A stretch of 64,000 nucleotides of DNA, from contig OX621264.1 of assembly GCA_951640165.1 (NCBI GenBank), forward strand, positions 5,895,001 through 5,959,000. Reading direction: 5' to 3'. The notes under the pieces were generated by a model, which did no database searches, was not told where the DNA came from, and was given only the letters and a program-made list of their open reading frames with translations. This document shows positions 36,401 through 39,566 of the stretch, piece by piece (position 1 is the first letter of the stretch; every line of letters starts with the position of its first letter). The position numbers and the translations under genes were made by a program. This DNA comes from Pseudoips prasinana. Its lineage: Eukaryota; Arthropoda; Insecta; Lepidoptera; Nolidae.

Positions 36401-37185
36401 ATAACAATAAGTTTAGTCGCGTTAATACCTGTTAACAATGTTTATATATACCAAAAGTAAACTAGTAAACTAGCAAAATCAAAAAATAATTAAAAAGCAG
36501 AGGCCAAAGTTGAATAACATTTTCATAACTACTCCTCATCTAATTTCCTATCCATTAACAAATCTCGTTTGCCGCATCTCAAGGTCCTATAGACTTGATA
36601 AAGACCCCAAATGTATGATCATTTGACCTTATTAAATATTCGACTTCTTCAGCGAAAACCCGCTCCTGTTTATATTTATAGATGGCGCCCTTGAATCACT
36701 ACCGCGTGAAAATGTTTTGTTGTTTGTTACGCATATGTCGTAATCCTATAATAATGCTACATAATCGTGACATATCTAAAACATGTTTACTTATCTACAT
36801 TCCACACTGCCATACTTTTTGAAAACGTAAATTAAAGTAAAATGAAACATGGTCGCGCGAAAATACATAGTTCAAAAAAAGAATAAGAAATAAACTGGAG
36901 ACCAAAGACATACCGAAACATTTCTTCAACAACGATATCCAAACACGCGGGCGTTCGTCCTTTTCTGGAAAATGCAACTTTAGCGTCGGCAGCCGATACT
37001 ATAGGGTCTTTTCGACTTCTACACCACTGCCGCAGCATATCCGACCAAAATTTCATCTTCATATCCCAGGATTCTGGATTTGCAGTCTTCAGGCGAAACG
37101 GTGCGAACAGAGCGTTCATTCGAACGTCGTCAGACCAGCACTGTGGGAGGTCATACTGAGGTGCACCAGACCCTGGCAAACCCAT
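7764..37185 (-). CDS. CHMP7: CHMP7 (ESCRT-III-related nuclear-envelope protein), 11 coding exons
   Basis: Minus-strand gene of 29.4 kb. Exons in coding order: 37185-36914, 31139-30920, 24194-24020, 21967-21801, 18133-17997, 16355-16268, 15197-15053, 12924-12769, 10901-10722, 10160-10019, 7962-7764. All introns are GT-AG and every junction keeps frame, giving 1881 nt and 626 aa. Human CHMP7 is about 450 aa (family knowledge). N-terminal winged-helix-like part about residues 1-222, SNF7 helical domain about 224-375, acidic stretch [10 protein letters not shown], an unusual insert about 454-561, and a terminal MIM1 ([11 protein letters not shown], about 612-622). In other animals CHMP7 is recruited to the reforming nuclear envelope and nucleates ESCRT-III; MIM1 motifs bind VPS4. 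The start codon has A at -3 (CAAAATGG). Identification rests on the whole-protein pattern. The least certain part is the inserted exons 9-10. Confidence 0.92.
8079..8213. mobile_element. 135-bp hairpin MITE (TA target), copy 2
   Basis: Same ends and length as 2323-2457: TA|CAGACGCCAGCACATCAAGC ... one mutated right end GGTGACTG|TA. Confidence 0.85.
8655..8840 (+). pseudogene. RTE-like LINE fragment (plus strand)
   Basis: GAGAAGTATGTGTGGTGCGA and TGTGGTGTGAATGTAGTCAC match the LRSMCGV...[16 protein letters not shown] coding region of the LINE at 18583-19506, with frameshifts. Confidence 0.8.
8841..9098 (-). mobile_element. tRNA-derived SINE, family B
   Basis: Full-length minus copy: head GGTCACCGTAGCCTAGTTGG (box A) and GGGTTCGAATCCCGGTAAG (box B), shared tail and ATT repeat. 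It is inserted between two parts of an RTE-like LINE fragment. Confidence 0.85.
9099..9260 (+). pseudogene. RTE-like LINE fragment continued
   Basis: CCGGAAGGAAGACCTCATAG and CAGGTCAGAAGTACACTAAA match the GRGRPRRTF...[10 protein letters not shown] coding part. The terminal KQA end of the same type appears at 9880-9975, after a retroposon and unassigned DNA. Confidence 0.75.
9267..9600 (+). mobile_element. Poly(A) retroposon family P, copy 1
   Basis: Starts GTAGCATTAAAGCGCGACCG, ends GTGAATAAAAACC. About 330 bp, no ORF. Copies: 10329-10660, 19693-20030 (with a pure A tail) and 41743-41998 (inverted); a tail fragment at 42945-43010. Probably a 3' UTR of a LINE or an independent SINE-like unit. 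Confidence 0.8.
9601..9975. other. Unassigned, ending in RTE-like LINE tail
   Basis: 9880-9975 (plus) carries the terminal CCTACCCCTCTGGGAAACAG of the RTE-like ORF. 9601-9880 is not recognised. Confidence 0.5.
10019..10160 (-). CDS. CHMP7: CHMP7 coding exon 10 (unusual insert, part 2)
   Basis: Acceptor TGTCCCAG, donor TTCAG|GTGATT. Two bases complete Gly514, 46 codons (515-560), two bases of Ser561. It encodes [18 protein letters not shown] and [17 protein letters not shown], aromatic-rich and predicted globular, with no family assigned. Exon 10 is needed for frame: it converts phase 1 to phase 2 so that exon 11 with the MIM1 motif can be read. It sits between two direct copies of a poly(A) retroposon (9267-9600 and 10329-10660). 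Confidence 0.75.
10329..10660 (+). mobile_element. Poly(A) retroposon family P, copy 2
   Basis: Same as 9267-9600, in the same orientation, in CHMP7 intron 9. Copies 1 and 2 bracket exon 10. Confidence 0.8.
10722..10901 (-). CDS. CHMP7: CHMP7 coding exon 9 (unusual insert, part 1)
   Basis: Acceptor TTTCCCAG, donor CCTG|GTCAGT. A symmetric phase 1-1 exon: two bases complete Pro454, 59 codons (455-513), one base of Gly514. After a basic Ser/Pro linker it encodes [19 protein letters not shown] then [17 protein letters not shown]. This is Trp/Cys-containing, globular-looking sequence that I do not recognise from known CHMP7 proteins. Membership in this gene rests on phase continuity and strand. 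Confidence 0.75.
11030..11391. mobile_element. MITE with TTTGTAAAACACC inverted ends, copy 1
   Basis: Inverted repeats of about 65 bp (TTTGTAAAACACCAACAACC ... CTTTTGTTC). Interior AT-rich with one GC-rich patch. Copy 2 at 43983-44360; an end fragment at 21998-22045. Confidence 0.85.
11413..11919 (+). mobile_element. Helitron-like element (longer variant)
   Basis: Starts TCTATACATATAAATAAAAT after A. Contains CTCTGAAATGGCTGGACCGA and ends after a CGCGGACGAAG hairpin-like block at GGCTAT (mutated CTAG). A 5'-containing fragment of the same kind lies at 21576-21775. Confidence 0.6.
12257..12666. mobile_element. GC-rich TIR element, 410 bp, TTA target
   Basis: TTA|AGGTCCAACCACACCAAACG ... CGTTTGGTGTGGTTGGACCT|TTA with about 33-bp inverted ends. 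The interior is strikingly rich in CpG and made of varied repeats of CCGAACGCA/GCGGACGG/CCGATCGCG, in AT-rich surroundings. TTA duplication fits PIF/Harbinger. No transposase; the open frame across it looks fortuitous. Confidence 0.85.
12769..12924 (-). CDS. CHMP7: CHMP7 coding exon 8
   Basis: Acceptor CCCCAG, donor TTGC|GTAAGT. Two bases complete Gly402, then 51 codons plus one base (403-453 and part of Pro454). A charged segment ([20 protein letters not shown], then [16 protein letters not shown]) is probably a disordered or helical linker after the SNF7 core. The exon ends in phase 1, so it cannot join exon 11 directly in frame. Confidence 0.85.
13035..13200 (+). repeat. Dispersed repeat fragment (GGTAAGTGATCACCGCC type)
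   Basis: Shared, inverted, with 48170-48330: CACCTGATGGTAAGTGATCA and CGCGGGTGTGTTGCCGGCCT. Probably the non-coding 3' part of a LINE. Confidence 0.6.
13200..13545 (-). mobile_element. SINE family D, degraded
   Basis: GCCGAATTTCAGCCACGGCG and GATCCGATGGAACGCC match the SINE at 20283-20660. The region 13440-13520 contains a short inverted duplication around TTTTTGGCACGACCCGGGAT. Confidence 0.65.
13655..13850 (-). mobile_element. Helitron-like (TC...CTAG) element
   Basis: The minus strand ends in a GGTTTCACC-type hairpin and GCACAGCTAG. TTTCATAAAATTCCG and GTGAAAGAGTAACAAACATC are family signatures. Confidence 0.65.
13890..14980 (+). mobile_element. 5'-truncated LINE with open C-terminal RT ORF
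   Basis: The ORF through 14501 gives [14 protein letters not shown], then [20 protein letters not shown], typical of the thumb region after the reverse transcriptase palm in CR1/jockey-group LINEs, and ends EEFLL-stop. The 3' UTR contains a CA repeat (14640-14695) and ends in TAAAGATATTATTATT repeats near 14975. Opposite to CHMP7, in intron 7. Confidence 0.8.
14640..14700. repeat. (CA)n microsatellite
   Basis: ACACAC tract inside the LINE 3' UTR. Confidence 0.9.
15053..15197 (-). CDS. CHMP7: CHMP7 coding exon 7 (helix 4/5 and acidic tail)
   Basis: Acceptor CATATAG, donor GAAG|GTAGAA (weaker than the others). 48 codons plus one base (354-401 and part of Gly402). It reads [14 protein letters not shown], continuing the LDDLKE of exon 6 into the family pattern of an E-x-M-D-E-x-N-E-x-x helix. 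Then [15 protein letters not shown], which aligns with the CHMP7 DFDSEELEKEL pattern, and a Gly/Ser-rich linker. Confidence 0.92.
15198..15755. other. AT-rich intron 6 sequence, partly palindromic
   Basis: Around 15260-15520 ACACGCTTTATATAAAATTC is matched by its complement GAATTTTATATAAAGCATG (an imperfect long foldback of about 260 bp, possible MITE). No gene. Confidence 0.5.
15756..15995 (-). mobile_element. SINE family R copy
   Basis: Minus copy with CACCGCTGGACAAACCC tail and CTTGGCAGACAGGTTGGCGA body. Confidence 0.65.
16268..16355 (-). CDS. CHMP7: CHMP7 coding exon 6
   Basis: Acceptor TTTCTCAG, donor GAG|GTACAA. One base completes Arg324, then 29 codons (325-353) ending in phase 0. 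It encodes [20 protein letters not shown] then DTLDDLKE, the alpha3-alpha4 region of the SNF7 domain, including the typical A-x-K-x-x-M run. Confidence 0.92.
16541..16780. mobile_element. 240-bp palindromic MITE (TAA target)
   Basis: TAA|GGCTGAGATCTATAGAGCG ... CGCTCTATAGATCTCAGCC|TAA, with inverted arms of about 55 bp or more. Harbinger-like target duplication. Confidence 0.85.
16830..16985 (+). mobile_element. tRNA-derived SINE, family C (headless)
   Basis: TGACCCATAAATAGTTGTCC and GTGTCCGTC match 50982-51140 (+) and 39345-39535 (-). Confidence 0.7.
17048..17302 (+). mobile_element. Helitron-like element 3' part
   Basis: Ends GTCGCGGGCACAGCTAG|T, the CTAG terminus of the family. Body diverged; start uncertain. 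Confidence 0.5.
17364..17591 (+). other. Short open frame, unassigned
   Basis: 75 codons ([20 protein letters not shown]...). Low-complexity toward the end. Possible decayed ORF; weak support. Confidence 0.15.
17698..17746. repeat. Perfect snap-back hairpin
   Basis: AATCAGTTTTATGGATGG and its complement around a 10-nt loop. Confidence 0.85.
17810..17990 (-). pseudogene. CR1-type LINE RT fragment abutting CHMP7 exon 5 donor
   Basis: The minus strand encodes [20 protein letters not shown] then [15 protein letters not shown], similar to residues near the end of the ORF2 at 24854-27805 ([19 protein letters not shown]). It starts about 7 nt after the GT of the exon 5 donor. Confidence 0.85.
17997..18133 (-). 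CDS. CHMP7: CHMP7 coding exon 5 (SNF7 helix 2)
   Basis: Acceptor TTTACAG, donor AG|GTAAGA. 45 codons plus two bases (279-323 and part of Arg324). It encodes [18 protein letters not shown] followed by a long amphipathic helix, matching the helix 1-2 turn and alpha2 of CHMP7 (family pattern A-x-x-x-L-R-x-K). A truncated LINE begins within about 7 nt of the donor, so intron 5 starts almost directly in transposon sequence. Confidence 0.93.
18566..19556 (-). mobile_element. 5'-truncated RTE-like LINE with target-site duplication
   Basis: Flanked by CTCTCATGAAATA on both sides (18554-18566 and 19556-19568). Contains the open 307-codon frame described separately and ends in a TATG repeat tail. Inserted in the hAT at 18245-20103. 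Confidence 0.9.
18583..19506 (-). pseudogene. RTE-like reverse transcriptase, open C-terminal 307 codons
   Basis: Contains the catalytic [12 protein letters not shown] (about residue 33), [46 protein letters not shown] and [12 protein letters not shown], ending SAYPSGKQA. The N-terminal endonuclease and palm are missing by 5' truncation. This is the best-preserved source for the fragments at 4004, 8655, 9099, 51160 and 59075. Confidence 0.9.
19693..20030 (+). mobile_element. Poly(A) retroposon family P, copy 3
   Basis: GTAGCATTAAAGCGCGACCG to GTGAATAAA then about 20 A. The pure A tail shows that the family is retroposed. Confidence 0.85.
20283..20660 (-). mobile_element. tRNA-derived SINE, family D
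   Basis: Best copy: head CCTCGTTGGTCTAGCGGTAG and GGTCCTGGGTTCAAATCC on the minus strand, body to GGCCGAAATTCGGCTGGGAG. Confidence 0.8.
20705..20975 (+). pseudogene. LINE RNase H domain fragment
   Basis: [16 protein letters not shown] and [20 protein letters not shown] are RNase H motifs found in jockey/I/R1-type LINEs. The preceding RT and the rest are missing. The next part of the same ORF ([13 protein letters not shown] zinc-knuckle-like end) resumes at 21410-21570. Confidence 0.85.
21005..21225 (-). mobile_element. LINE 3' UTR inserted in the RNase H LINE
   Basis: Minus copy of the tail present at 1-330. It interrupts the plus-strand RNase H LINE. Confidence 0.7.
21410..21570 (+). pseudogene. 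RNase H-type LINE, C-terminal end
   Basis: Frames give [20 protein letters not shown] then [15 protein letters not shown], the Cys-rich end typical of jockey-like ORF2. Shifted relative to the upstream part. Confidence 0.7.
21801..21967 (-). CDS. CHMP7: CHMP7 coding exon 4 (start of SNF7 domain)
   Basis: Acceptor ATAACAG, donor GCT|GTAAGT. Two bases complete Ala223, then 55 codons (224-278) ending in phase 0. A short charged linker ([14 protein letters not shown]) precedes the first long basic/acidic helix of the SNF7 fold ([18 protein letters not shown], then [20 protein letters not shown]). The alpha1 helix of ESCRT-III proteins forms the hairpin with alpha2 used in polymerisation. Confidence 0.92.
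21998..22045. mobile_element. End fragment of TTTGTAAAACACC MITE
   Basis: TTGTAAAACACCAACAAACT and AGCTAACACCATAA, 30 bp upstream of the CHMP7 exon 4 acceptor. Confidence 0.7.
22071..22139. repeat. (AT)n microsatellite
   Basis: About 34 AT units. Confidence 0.95.
22507..22792 (-). mobile_element. Complete Helitron-like element, 286 bp
   Basis: On the minus strand A|TCTATGCATATAATAAAATC ... GGTAAAACCGCGGGGCACAG then CTAG|T. TC start, CTAG end, a short GC hairpin 12 nt before the end, and A/T insertion site are Helitron hallmarks. Non-autonomous. Resembles the Lep1-type elements of Lepidoptera. Confidence 0.75.
22800..23215. other. Unassigned intron sequence
   Basis: 22985-23110 (GGAATAGTATGC..., TAGCCTAGGAAC) resembles the non-coding part of LINE tails. 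No gene. Confidence 0.35.
23216..23478 (+). mobile_element. tRNA-derived SINE, family A (best copy)
   Basis: Head with box A TGGCGTGGTTGGTAGAT and box B GTGGGTTCGATTCCCACC, body TTGTCCTGAGTCTGGGTG and ATAAGTATGTATTTACA, shared tail GTACAAGCTCTGCTTAGTTT and an ATT repeat end. Other copies: 38921-39145, 47335-47530, 50830-50975, 61695-61935. Confidence 0.9.
23594..23980. mobile_element. TIR element with GTAATTAACGCACA ends, copy 1
   Basis: Inverted ends TTAATTAACGCACATCCT and GGGTGTGCGTTAATTA. An inverted sister copy at 49273-49664. It lies 40 bp from the donor of CHMP7 exon 3. Confidence 0.8.
24020..24194 (-). CDS. CHMP7: CHMP7 coding exon 3
   Basis: Acceptor TTAAAG, donor CTAG|GTAAGT. Phase 0 start, 58 codons plus one base (residues 165-222 and part of 223). 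It encodes the second winged-helix-like part: an amphipathic helix ([13 protein letters not shown]), then [18 protein letters not shown], a beta-wing-like turn seen in this family. A TIR element (23594-23980) ends only about 40 bp beyond the donor. Confidence 0.9.
24264..24450 (+). repeat. Left half of older dispersed repeat split by the LINE
   Basis: Begins TGCAACTCCTGTAAGCCAGG, includes GTGGCACACAATGAAATGAC and ends at CAGGAGACAGAATGAC, where the LINE tail starts. Other copies: 38752-38900, 40330-40560 (inverted) and 50105-50290. Class not determined. Confidence 0.75.
24854..27805 (-). CDS. LINE ORF2: endonuclease-reverse transcriptase
   Basis: A 983-codon uninterrupted frame; the likely start is the second Met ([11 protein letters not shown]). 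N-terminal apurinic-like endonuclease: [27 protein letters not shown] at residues 191-194 and a SYHDLL motif. Central reverse transcriptase: [45 protein letters not shown] and the catalytic YADD at residues 701-704. No RNase H domain. It belongs to the CR1/L2/jockey group of non-LTR elements (no finer clade claimed). It reads in the same direction as CHMP7, within intron 2. No frameshift or stop was seen, so activity was possible recently. Confidence 0.95.
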   Translation of the reverse strand: MYISYLYIIMSDFGSDVEDFVSACSDDVSFLSIPSLSETLISQFSDEPRNFNVVHINAQSIPAHYSDMLASFDCKNIHAILVSESWLKPCLPSTSYSLPGFQLIRNDRINGGGGGVAIYLRPHIPFSVINMSAQPPPSNTGEHLFLEVELHHTKILLGVYYCPSSHINFFSSLDTLLANLVPSYSHTIVMGDFNTCLLRNDSRSSALRSLIESNNLSLLPLTATHNFPHCTPSLLDLIFVSSKEHVAKHGQCSADSFSYHDLLYLSYKIRPPKAKPKIIIQRNFGGMNVANLKVDAGNIDWTSLFDSQTIDEKVYLFEMYMLQLYDVHAPLKAIKLKHIPAPWLTQDIRKSIDKKAGAKSKYKSNPSAENKSKYVSARNHSNKVCRNAQRQHIHSSVQNGDPAKVWKYLRSIGIGKSRQVDTPNNLDINSLNSHFSTSSNFDRTTKLNTLRYLSSIPTPDHSEFVFNQFSTCDVKKSVLSITSNSVGSDCISRNMILPILDEILPVLTHLLNFSISTATFPSTWKSAQIIPLPKKRNPSSFSEYRPISILPFLSKVLERLVHNQLSTFLSKNILLNPSQSGFRPGHSTATALINIADDIRLGMECGKFTVLALLDFSNAFNTVDFDILLGILRSLNISPMVIDWFRSYLFGRRQRIRIDDNYSSWCYTSAGVPQGGVLSPLLFTIFINSISSRLTSSYHLYADDLQIYTQAPVEHLSDGIDIINNDMEKINKWSTDHGLTVNPSKTQVIVIGSSRMHNKVDWTHTPQVIFNNTIIPLSEKVKNLGVYFDRTLSWGPQIEQTSRKLYAAAGSLRRLRNFLPIATKIALAQSLLLPILDYADASYLDLTEDKLDKLERLQNFCIRFIFGLRKYDHVSEFRRKLEWLPIRLRRNTHVLSLLYSILFNPTAPFYLMIRFQFLCDTHSRSLRSSENLELQLPTHSTNFYDKSFTVQAARLWNSLPLYIRRAQTLSSFKTLLKKHYLSL
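28456..29259 (-). CDS. LINE ORF1: coiled-coil/RRM-type nucleic-acid chaperone
   Basis: 267 codons upstream of ORF2 on the same strand, 650 bp apart. An N-terminal Gln/Ser-rich coiled-coil segment (about 20-110) is followed by a [13 protein letters not shown] motif and an RRM-like/CTD region with IKRCQRLGK and RPILFKIRD, as in ORF1 proteins of L1- and CR1-like LINEs. The C-terminus is basic ([11 protein letters not shown]). In known LINEs this protein coats the RNA. Confidence 0.85.
   Translation of the reverse strand: MFSPFKHKHNSTNNTITMDTIVSSIDTMMDLFNTKVANIEAQILHNSKQQASSQQSSSLQPTDLAAEFSAFRTLILQLLSNLQQQVRLIAQTTDGLEMYNRRKILLLHGVNEDEKVDTAQAVVSVVKDRLKLQDFDVSAIKRCQRLGKTSKPDKPRPILFKIRDMDIRSKIWNAKTSLKGSGITLSEFLTKSRHDLFMLARERCGISRSWTNMGTVYVLGPNNSWQRILSVSDLNKIEKQDIIKPVEPGASKPTSTRSRRAAAVTKK
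29404..29510 (+). repeat. Right half of older dispersed repeat split by the LINE
   Basis: AGGCTATAGCC, GCAACTAGAAAAGCCAGCTG and TTAAGGGTCCTAAGTGAGC match the distal part of the unsplit inverted copy at 40245-40330. Confidence 0.75.
29511..30166. other. Unassigned intron 2 sequence with SINE-R-like tail
   Basis: 29950-30060 carries TATGCGGGCAGCAAAGACC and AGATCTTTGAGAGGCC, a decayed RTE/SINE tail. The rest is unrecognised. Confidence 0.35.
30167..30477 (-). mobile_element. Complete Helitron-like element, 311 bp
   Basis: The minus strand begins TCTATACATTTAATGAAATC and ends GGGGCACAGCTAG|T, with A before it. Same family as 22507-22792. Confidence 0.75.
30482..30562 (+). mobile_element. tRNA-like SINE head
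   Basis: CACCGGTAAAGGTGTAACAC and box B CGGGTTCGATTCCCGA, directly followed by a 63-bp minisatellite instead of the usual SINE body. Confidence 0.6.
30564..30800. repeat. 63-bp minisatellite, about 3.7 units
   Basis: Units start (GGGAGAT or GAGAGAT) at 30564, 30627, 30690 and 30753. Each contains ATGAATCT, TTACNAATTTTC, CTTTGTATGACAT and AAGGAATTCAT. Confidence 0.9.
30920..31139 (-). CDS. CHMP7: CHMP7 coding exon 2
   Basis: Acceptor TTACAG at the high-coordinate side, donor AAG|GTAAGT at the low side. One base completes Arg91, then 73 codons (residues 92-164), ending in phase 0. It contains a tryptophan/hydrophobic stretch ([18 protein letters not shown], then [11 protein letters not shown]) that could be the membrane-binding segment known between the winged-helix lobes of CHMP7; that role is inferred from position and composition. 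Confidence 0.9.
31240..33240 (-). mobile_element. Decayed jockey-like LINE, frameshifted RT
   Basis: The minus strand reads in several frames: 33172-32981 ([19 protein letters not shown]), 32731-31853 (RT with [42 protein letters not shown] and YADD), 31886-31623 ([12 protein letters not shown]) and 31639-31358 ([14 protein letters not shown]). This requires at least three frameshifts. The endonuclease part is missing. In CHMP7 intron 1. Confidence 0.85.
33241..34080. other. Unassigned AT-rich intron 1 sequence
   Basis: 33330-33480 (GGGGGAATGCCTACGCATTA, CAGACTCGCATGGAC) looks like a dispersed repeat. No ORF of interest. Confidence 0.35.
34107..34240. mobile_element. 135-bp hairpin MITE (TA target), copy 3
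   Basis: TA|CAGATGCCAGCACATCCAG ... TGCTGGTATCTG|TA; the interior is inverted relative to copies 1, 2 and 4. Confidence 0.85.
34261..34708. repeat. Long foldback: about 210-bp inverted arms
   Basis: AGTAGATTATCATAATCGGA at the left and its near complement ending at 34708. The arms are about 85% identical by eye, with a loop of about 20 nt near 34475-34495. Every inner block matches (for example TTAGCTGGAGATACTGCCAC and TGGCAGTATCTCCAGCTAAT). No ORF. Confidence 0.9.
34795..34885 (-). mobile_element. tRNA-like SINE head with internal hairpin
   Basis: The minus strand has CTACTGGTTAGTGAAGC (box-A-like) and GTGGGTTTGACCCCCACC (box-B-like). AGCTGATTGCT ... AGCAATCAGCT forms a small hairpin between them. 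Confidence 0.55.
35030..35345 (-). mobile_element. RTE-type LINE 3' end
   Basis: The minus strand encodes the decayed end of an RTE-type ORF ([12 protein letters not shown], [23 protein letters not shown]) followed by ATG repeats. Relatives: 42365-42515, 62180-62345 and about 70-160. Confidence 0.75.
35376..35462. repeat. Two adjacent snap-back hairpins
   Basis: GGTTGAGCTGGAGT plus complement (14-bp arms), then CTGCTCATTGT...TATGCTAAGC plus complement (about 24-bp arms). Confidence 0.85.
35886..35957. repeat. Snap-back hairpin
   Basis: ATCAGGCCTAAGTGCGGAA and its complement around an 8-nt loop. Confidence 0.85.
36000..36440 (+). pseudogene. Penelope-like element, C-terminal remnant
   Basis: Frame 1 gives [20 protein letters not shown]; after a shift, [20 protein letters not shown] then [17 protein letters not shown]. 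This is the conserved end of GIY-YIG endonuclease domains of Penelope-like retroelements. The 3' region includes TTGATCGAAACGTCGGG, common downstream of such elements. Confidence 0.7.
36914..37185 (-). CDS. CHMP7: CHMP7 coding exon 1
   Basis: Starts at ATG (37185-37183) and ends in a strong donor, CG|GTATGT. It encodes residues 1-90 plus two bases of Arg91. The sequence begins [17 protein letters not shown], followed by [14 protein letters not shown] and a tryptophan-rich helix ([15 protein letters not shown]), which matches the first winged-helix region of CHMP7 proteins (conserved acidic DD-RM and W motifs). The segment [13 protein letters not shown] corresponds to the conserved family pattern in which an F-RKG turn precedes a helix. 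It is separated from exon 2 by a 5.8-kb intron full of LINE sequence. Confidence 0.92.
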
Positions 37186-37340
37186 TTTGCCTAAACAACT
37201 CTATCTTGATGAATTAATAAAGGATTTGTTATTAAAAAACTGAGATTTGTCAATTTAAAAATGGGCGACTTCCGCACAATGGCGGCGTGCGAAAATTTTT
37301 GACGTTGCCTGGGGTTGTCTTTCTTTCTCAATAAATACTA
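37186..37340 (-). promoter_or_regulatory. Probable CHMP7 5' UTR and promoter region
   Basis: Immediately upstream of the CHMP7 ATG. Around 37270-37290 the plus strand reads CACAATGGCGGCGTGC, which fits the YY1/Pho consensus (AANATGGCGGC), often found close to transcription starts of housekeeping genes. No convincing TATA box is seen. The transcription start is not determined. Confidence 0.4.
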
Positions 37341-37789
37341 CTAAATTATAGTCTCTTGGAAAAGTTTTTATACATGTACTATTGAGATTAAATAGAATTA
37401 AAACAAATATGGAAAATTATACACAGTTCCAGCAAGAAATTACTGGTACCCTACATCTTGGAATCTTTCCTTTCAGTAGAATATAAGTTTTTTTTCCAGT
37501 TCGTGAGAATTAATGTTGTATTAGAATTCATTCATAGACGTCAGTTTTAAACTGTATTTTATTACCATACCTATCTTTTAGTAAATGTATATATCAGTTT
37601 TCAGTCCCCCTTTTATTGTAAGCCATCGAAATTTCAGTAGTAACTAAGAATATTATGAAATTGACCAGGATTTAATGGTTTTATATTACTTGAAACACTT
37701 ATGTGTAATGTCAGCTGTTTAGAAACTTCAAATCGCCTGTTCTATAATCTGTGCAAAAATTCGTGATTCGTGTAGCATTTTTATTGTGT
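37341..37789. other. AT-rich intergenic sequence upstream of CHMP7
   Basis: No repeat family or ORF recognised. It may hold a shared promoter region. Confidence 0.4.
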
Positions 37790-37876
37790 TGGGAAACTAT
37801 AATATTCCTTTTTTCCGAATTAAATTACGAGAAAATTCCTTCAAGTGTATCAAGAGCGCATCGTTTTCCTCTGCCG
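37790..37876 (+). other. Possible divergent first exon (non-coding) with strong splice donor
   Basis: The plus strand carries CTGCCG|GTAAGTTTC, a near-consensus donor (exon end 37876), about 600 bp from and divergent to CHMP7. No ATG is open upstream in the frame that reaches the donor without a stop, so this would be 5' UTR. The downstream partner is unknown; the candidate exon at 44607-44699 is on the same strand. Speculative. Confidence 0.25.
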
Positions 37877-38750
37877 GTAAGTTTCTGAGAATAAAACATG
37901 CTTTATACATACAGATTTATACGATTATACGTTAGCATTGATTCGCGACATACTTATCTAGATTTATCTCTAGTTTTTGTGTAAATTTTCCCGTTTAGGT
38001 ATAGTTTCAGTTGTTGAATACATCTGTCGTGGCTTATAATAGGTGTATTACATCATATCAGCCTATTAACTTGTGTTTGCGGCCGGTATTTGCTGAGATA
38101 ACATTGTACAAACTTACGAAACGGGTTTTTTTATGTAGTTGGTTATGTGTTGCGGTAATTATTTAGTGCGCTGTACTTCAATACTATTTACTTTCAACGA
38201 AGCTGCGTATTAAAAAGATAATAACTCTCAATTAAATAGGCTGTGTCCAGTTTTACTGGTAAGAAGATACTTTAAGATGAGAGAGATATAGTCATAACTT
38301 TAAACTGGTTTTAATTGACTTCATTACTAAGTTCTTGGTGTTTATAACAGTATAAACTCCTGACACAATAATTTTATTTATTCCACATTGGAATGTTGGA
38401 AGTCCCTCAACAAGACCGGCAAATGAGGAGGCCTTGTGGCTGATAGATTGACAATAAGTCAAATGTCTGTACATTTTGCTACATATTTTTGCTATGGACA
38501 CAATTGATATATTGTACATTGTGAAAGTTATGATGCACAGATCTTGACAAATGGAAATCTATCTATGCTTATCCTTGTGGGAAACAGGTGTGAGTGATAC
38601 ATAGGTATCTTTGTAAAAGTAATGATGTTATAGTCTTATACATGATGCAATGATCAGCATCTTAGCTATGTTGTTTCGACTTGTATTAAAAATGCTGGGG
38701 TCAAAGTTCTTAAATAATAAAATATATTGGAATATAAAATGTCTTCACTG
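37877..38750. other. Unassigned sequence
   Basis: A short RTE-like tail trace at 38565-38605 (GGGAAACAGGTGTGAGTG). Otherwise nothing recognised. Confidence 0.35.
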
Positions 38751-38751
38751 G

Positions 38752-39210
38752 ATTAGTCCCTCCCTCTTACCCACAACTGCAGCACCGGTAAACCAGGATC
38801 ATAATCTAATGGCACACAAGGTAATGATACTGAGTGGTGTCTTGGATCCCACAACAAGTTTAATCATTAAGAAACCAGGAAGGGCTACAAGAAGTCCCTT
38901 TAGACCAAAAAAAGTTGGTTGTGGGTTCGATTCCCACCCAGGACAAATATTTTTATACATGAACATGCCTGTTTGTCGTGAGTCAGGGTGTCATTAATCT
39001 ATATAAGTATGTATTTACAAAAGAAAAGTAGTACATATATGTAGTATATCAGTTGTCTTGTTTCCATAGTACAAGCTCTGCTTAGTTTGAGATCAGATGG
39101 CCCTGTGTAAATAATGTCCCAAGATATTATTATTATTATTAAATAATATAATGAGTCCAAAGCCTCATAAAACAAGGGAATTGCAACTAGGGTAGCCAGC
39201 TAAAAAAGAA
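38752..39210 (+). mobile_element. Older dispersed repeat interrupted by SINE family A
   Basis: 38752-38900 and 39160-39210 are the two ends of the repeat split by the LINE at 24451-29403. Here a SINE (38921-39145, GTGGGTTCGATTCCCACCC ... ATT repeats) sits in between. Confidence 0.65.
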
Positions 39211-39344
39211 CATCTATAATCTTAATTTATTTATTTATAGTAAAAATGAGTGTGTATGTATATTGTTGGTAGTAGATTATGACATTACTCATCTGCCTGT
39301 CCTGCTGAGTCTGGTCATAATTATTTTTTATAGACAACACCCAC

Positions 39345-39535
39345 ACTAGTGTTTTTAATCCCTGTGTCGCAGGGTATTTTATAAACATATAATAGACGGA
39401 CACAAATTACATCCAGACTCAGAACAACTATTTATGGGTCACACAAATAGTTGTCCGGCGCGAGACTCGAACCCAAGACACGAAGCGGTGAGGCGACTGT
39501 CTTAGCCGGTCTCTCTACAACGATCCACCAGTCCC
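39345..39535 (-). mobile_element. tRNA-derived SINE, family C
   Basis: Minus-strand head GCTAAGACAGTCGCCTCACC and box B TTGGGTTCGAGTCTCGCGCC, body AGTTGTTCTGAGTCTGGATG. Confidence 0.75.
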
Positions 39536-39566
39536 CATACTCACAGACAAAGATGCGTGTGTTATT

